DNA of 64,000 nt from Stenopsyche tienmushanensis (Eukaryota > Arthropoda > Insecta > Trichoptera > Stenopsychidae). The translations under genes and the position numbers were made by a program. This document shows positions 60,000 through 64,000 of this stretch, piece after piece. Where the stretch lies: NCBI GenBank assembly GCA_008973525.1, contig WACJ01000184.1, forward strand, positions 620,001 through 684,000. The letters are read 5' to 3'. The notes under the pieces were generated by a model. It saw only the letters and a list, made by a program, of their open reading frames with translations, was not told where the DNA came from and made no database searches. How positions within the stretch are numbered: the stretch's first letter is position 1; every line of letters starts with the position of its first letter.

Positions 60000-60305
60000 T
60001 CATTTAGCGCGAGCCATCTATGTAAGTTAGCCTCTGAGGAGGCTTTCGTGATCGTATAGATCAAATAACGCCCCTAATACGCATTTATCCCCGAAAATGC
60101 TGCAACCCTAAAAGAGGACTGAGTAGCCATAAGGTCTGTGTGTCCATCCGGTCCGCTTTTCGGACCGCTATCATTACGAATAAGATCGGATTGGTTGTTA
60201 AAATTTGACGATCGGCCAAAAGAATGTCTATAGAATGGTCTTTGGGGTTGTTTATTCGCATTTTTTTCCTAAAAAATCCTACGAACTTATTGAGTGATAC
60301 GTTAT
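60000..60305 (-). repeat. Hairpin-bearing repeat family, copy 4 (with mariner-like terminus)
   Basis: Minus-strand copy; starts at 60305 with ACTCAATAAGTTCGTAGGAT, a terminus like those of the mini-mariner at 26370, contains GCGGTCCGAAAAGCGGACCG, TTATTTGATCTATACGATCA and CCTCCTCAGAGGCTAACTTA, and ends near 60000. A 76-codon open run on this strand is repeat sequence and not a gene. This is the longest copy. Confidence 0.7.
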
Positions 60306-61391
60306 ATACTGTCATGGTTTTTTATTTAATAACAACATTTCTAAAATTTGTCAAATGTTTCAGATTAATCTTAAAATTGTGAATGAATAAACATAAGGAA
60401 TTGAATAACATTATATTTAAATAGAAAAAGAACTGGTTTCCGCATCTTCAACTGGATCAATATAAAATCTACCTTTGTTCATCCGTACAACAGAACAAAG
60501 ATGCTATAAAATCATTTCAAAGCACGTTATCAACACATCATCACGTTTTGTGTGCGTTTACGGTTCAAAGTTCTTTATATCGATTAAAAATACTGTGAAT
60601 AATAGCGTCATTGAACTTTTTGCAGAACTGCATAAATTTATCGATAATTACAGAGCAAAGGCAATCAAAGCATCGACGTTTTTAATTTGAGCTTATTTTC
60701 TTTAGCATCGCCGATCAAATTTTCTTATATCAGTTATAGATAAGAGACACGTGCCGCTAGAAATCTTATAAACCTATTTTCTACGCATCTTATGATTTCA
60801 CAATGCATTCTTGGCGTTGTTATAAATCCGTATCATTATTATCTTGGATTTACAGATCCACATTTACTTTTACCTGACTTCAAAGTCTGCTCATCATAAT
60901 TGTGAGTTCATCGAACCAACCAAATCTCAAAATTGGTCATTAACCCGCGGCTTTCATGTGTACTTAAACAAAACCAAATCGAATGTAGCATTGTCAATAT
61001 CGCGAGTAAATACCTCTTTCCGATATGGAGTAACAAAATAAACCTGTATATATATCGACTGACGTGTTTAGATAGATTGAATAAATATTTATTTTTTCGT
61101 AAAATATCAGTGTTTTAATGCTGTTAACTTAATCAAGCGTCTTTTGATCCTTTGCATCATGGACGGCCTTGTTATAAAAATACTCGGCATTCTGTTTCGT
61201 GTATAACATCAACTAAACTTATCGAAATATCTGCTCTGGAACAATTTATTTATTTTCTAAGCATACGAGATAAAGGTCATGATATATTATAGAAATCTAA
61301 TTTAGGGCCTTCAAATTTGATATGATGGTGTTTTTCCATCCTAAAATATTATATCGGGAAATATAACAGTATGCAAATTGAATACACTTGG
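60306..61391. other. Non-coding stretch
   Basis: Several short open runs (60475-60690, 60844-61118) have no family resemblance and no splice context. Nothing else recognised. Confidence 0.4.
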
Positions 61392-61760
61392 GCCTGTTTT
61401 TATGCGTTCCACGGGGAGTCGCATATAAAAAAATCGCATAAAAAAAGACTTGGACTATAATACATACATAGAAAACTGATGAATAGGTATAAGGGAGGCT
61501 GGAGTTTCTTCCACTTCAATATCGTCTGTTTCTTCGCTACCATTTAAAATCAAACCAATAGTATCTTCAATCAATTCATCGACATCATTTTGAGACAAAT
61601 ATTCTATGTAGACTTCTCTACCAAGTTGATTTTCCAAAGTAAAAACAATTGCCATCGACCTATACACACTCACACTTTAATGATTGTAACTTGCACTAGC
61701 GTTAATTTTAGATTTTTTTTATGCGCATTCGCATAAAAAAAGCTTTTTTTATCTATATGA
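61392..61760 (-). mobile_element. Deletion derivative of a Tigger-type element
   Basis: The ends carry clustered TATGCG/CGCATAAAAAA motifs in inverse orientation: CTGTTTTTATGCGTTCCACG then GGGAGTCGCATATAAAAAAA at the left and AAAAAAAGCTTTTTTTATGC-type sequence at the right, the style of Tigger elements whose ends contain TTTATGCG. Between them the minus strand has one open run (61673-61455) reading GREVYIEYLSQNDVDELIED and ending in IHQFSMYVL, with an acidic EETDDIEVEE tract like the C-terminal tail of Tigger transposases. The catalytic part is missing. Confidence 0.5.
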
Positions 61761-62019
61761 AAATGAGGGATAGATTCCATTATTATTAAACTATTAATTG
61801 TTGGCGTGCAAAATTCATTTGCCGCCATGGGTTAATACCGCCTAAGCCTCTGCTTCGTGATCGTCGCCTTATCACCAATAGTAAATAAATTTTAATATTG
61901 AAAGTTAAAAATGTTTTGATTGTTCCCTCTCTTTTTGAGGATTCCTTCTTTTATGGTGTCGTCGAAAAAGCAATTAGAGATAAATAATCGCCCCCTCTAC
62001 AGAGGAAAAATACGGATTT
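61761..62019. other. AT-rich non-coding stretch
   Basis: No feature recognised. Confidence 0.4.
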
Positions 62020-62130
62020 CCGTCGCGTATGCTGCGAGTTCGTGTCGGGGCTGCGGAGCCCCATCGCTACTAAGGGACGTAACCCCGTCGCTTCTCGGCG
62101 AAGCTCTTCAGGCTAAGATGAGAGGCGCAC
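62020..62130. repeat. Short GC-rich island with hairpins
   Basis: A sharply GC-rich run with the inverted pair GGGGCTGCGGAGCCCC (62048-62063) and a second weak one around CGCTTCTCGGCGAAGC (62089-62104). It is unlike its flanks and probably part of a mobile insertion of unknown type. Confidence 0.4.
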
Positions 62131-63815
62131 TACTTTTTTGTATGAGCTCAAATTGGAATACAACGCAGCGAAAATATATACGATAGAAATATCAACAAAA
62201 CATCCGGCGAAAGATCAATTTATGACAGAATAATTTAAAAATCATACAAAATATTTGTTCCCTTCTAATGTGAATCTCAATGAGCCTCGATAAATTGATT
62301 GAATCGAATTGTAAATCGAAAATATACACCAGAAACTTAAAGTGAAGCAGCCTGATCTAATAAAGAGCCTCATACTGTTCCAAGACAGCCAAACAATTTT
62401 CAAGTGAAATATTCTAAATTGCAAGATTTTACCACATCCGCCTTATTCGCCAAATCTCTCTCCAACGGATTATCACCTTTTTTCCGCTTGGAATGTTTTT
62501 AAGTAATAAAATGTTTCCAAAAACGGTTCTAAAAGCGTGAACTTTAATAAAAATGGAATAATTAATTTAGTTTGCCGTTAGTAAATCTTTATTGGAGCTA
62601 ATGAAAAATATTTTGATTGAATTTATTATAACTAATTCTCATCTGCGAATTCCGAACGCTCATGTGATATGCCCTAATATGTACATAAGTGAAGCTCGCA
62701 GCCCCATATGAGAGCTCCGGCTACCGACAATGCATTCTACCATATCCATCTACTCCTGGGATTCTCCCTCCAATTATCCAGGTCCTTTGTCTACCTGTCT
62801 ATCTCGGCGTATATTAGCTCTTACAACGGATCTGCTATCACTCGGACCCGGAATTTATACGATTGTGTGTGCATATGACCTAACACGATATATACTAAAG
62901 ATACTGCTGAAGAAAGCCCCGAAAACGAGAGTATTTTCCCAATAAGAATTATTGTTTTCCCAATAAAAAACATATTTTTCTGAGATATGCACTAAACATT
63001 TCGTATTTATTTTTGCACTTTTGGAGCCTGACCCAGTGTTTCATAAACCTAAATGCATTTAATGAATATTTTATCATTATTTCAATACAAATAACATCAT
63101 CGGACACTTTGTCGATATGCTGCATTACATATTAATTGGCTGCGGGAATATTTCTATCTTTAACTTATCAACGTATTACCCAAATATATTCTTGCAAATG
63201 TAAATTATCACAATTTATTGGCGATTAGTTGATGGTCGAATGGCTAACAGCCAATTGGCGATGGTCAATTTGTCCCATTGTCGCATTTCATCCGTATTTA
63301 TTAATGAACGCAAATGTTGATGTTCCCGCACGATTGTAGCCAATCGAAAGCTAACATTTTATCGACCGCTCGCGCATTATTGCCCGATTCAATAGCGAAT
63401 GCCTGATATGAGCATTTAAATTGAGCATTACCGACTTTTTGAATTGCAAACAGTCTGATACAATCGTGGCAGTGGGAGCAGGTCATATGATAGATTAACG
63501 TTGATATCTGCTGATAAATTGCTCAATATGAAAATGATTTTAGGTAAATTCAAATATATTCAATCAGATTTTTTTTTTCTTCTGTATGAATATAACAGTT
63601 GAAACAAAGCAAAAAGTAATGAAATGGTATCATGAATGCTGTAGGGAAAATAATGTCGTCAGATTGTTTTAATTGCCTACTAAATGATACCTTAGTGATT
63701 ATAATGAAAGAAGTCAAGGCTGAATAACTTTATGGAATGATCTTCTGAGAAACTGTCATTACAAAGGTGGTACATCCTCAATTCGCGGAAAATCTTGATG
63801 TAATGAAAATCTTTA
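62131..63815. other. Mostly non-coding stretch with one small ORF
   Basis: A minus-strand ATG ORF at 63486-63301 (61 residues, MTCSHCHDCIRLFAIQKVGN...) has fair composition and AATAAA overlapping its stop, but I recognise no family and no splice partner. The part 62690-62945 is less AT-rich without recognised content. Confidence 0.35.
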
Positions 63816-63965
63816 CTATGGTGTATTTACTACACTGAATCGAGTTGTAGTAAAGTTGTAATAATGGGATTTTATACAACATTACTACATTGAGTCGATA
63901 TCGATATGAAATATAATAAATATGGGATTTTAGAATGTGGCGTACTAAATACGTAGCATAGCAAG
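63816..63965 (-). repeat. Interspersed ~180-bp repeat, copy 2
   Basis: Reverse complement of the repeat at 28050-28233; see there. Landmarks CTATGGTGTATTTACTACAC, GTTGTAGTAAAGTTGTA, CATATTTATTATATTTCATA (reversed) and TACTAAATACGTAGCATAGC are all kept. Confidence 0.65.
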
Positions 63966-64000
63966 GAAAATGTTAAAAGGATGTTCGCTAATTGTTTAAA

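Noticed and set aside
60085..60315. 76-codon minus-strand ORF as a gene
   Set aside because: It lies entirely within the hairpin-bearing repeat, whose other copies do not keep the frame.
1..64000. CRISPR array, prokaryotic operon, or virus genome segment
   Set aside because: No regularly spaced repeats with spacers, no clustered long ORFs with ribosome binding sites and no viral gene order were seen; introns and transposon types are those of an animal nuclear genome.

Overview
The window looks like nuclear DNA of an arthropod, most likely an insect. It is very AT-rich, coding is sparse, one gene has four short introns with standard GT-AG ends and conserved phases, and the repeats are typical insect DNA transposons (mariner, Tigger/pogo, TTAA-targeted piggyBac-type, hAT) with a Jockey-type retroelement and a tRNA-derived SINE. 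The order cannot be told from what is here. No bacterial genes, operons, CRISPR arrays or rRNA were seen.

Two protein genes are well supported. On the minus strand at 5946-7311 a five-exon gene encodes a 311-residue CRAL-TRIO lipid-transfer protein of the insect alpha-tocopherol-transfer-protein-like group; the exon lengths add to a perfect frame. On the plus strand at 45363-46628 an intronless ORF encodes a 421-residue protein with an N-terminal half resembling the MAP10 N-terminal (DUF4497) domain and a cysteine-pair-rich tail. Weaker candidates are a 63-residue membrane-type ORF (29528-29719, minus), an orphan coding-like stretch (20693-21061, plus), a possible first exon (41456-41498, plus) and a GC-elevated promoter-like region (38100-38640).

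The rest is mostly transposon debris in AT-rich sequence. At 4.6-23.3 kb there are six copies of one TTAA-flanked family with a shared CT/GA-rich core; one sits inside a TA-flanked Tigger-type element at 22666-23493. Two Tigger/pogo transposase relics lie at 23.6 and 38.7 kb. Mariner relics of several lineages are at 14.9, 18.6, 32.6, 47.2, 50.7 and 58.2 kb. The clearest structure is at 47.2-48.9 kb: a decayed mariner interrupted by a second, internally deleted mariner in the opposite direction, with its TA duplication and terminal inverted repeats intact; joining the flanks restores the outer reading frame. A hAT transposase end is at 51.6 kb, a Jockey-type reverse transcriptase relic at 54.3-55.1 kb, and a tRNA-derived SINE at 28.9-29.3 kb. 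Several short repeat families (hairpin-bearing, internally tandem, long-inverted-repeat) recur in the window.

The genes do not form a pathway. I found no convincing new multi-gene system; the most informative content is the layered transposon history and a few unclassified repeat families.
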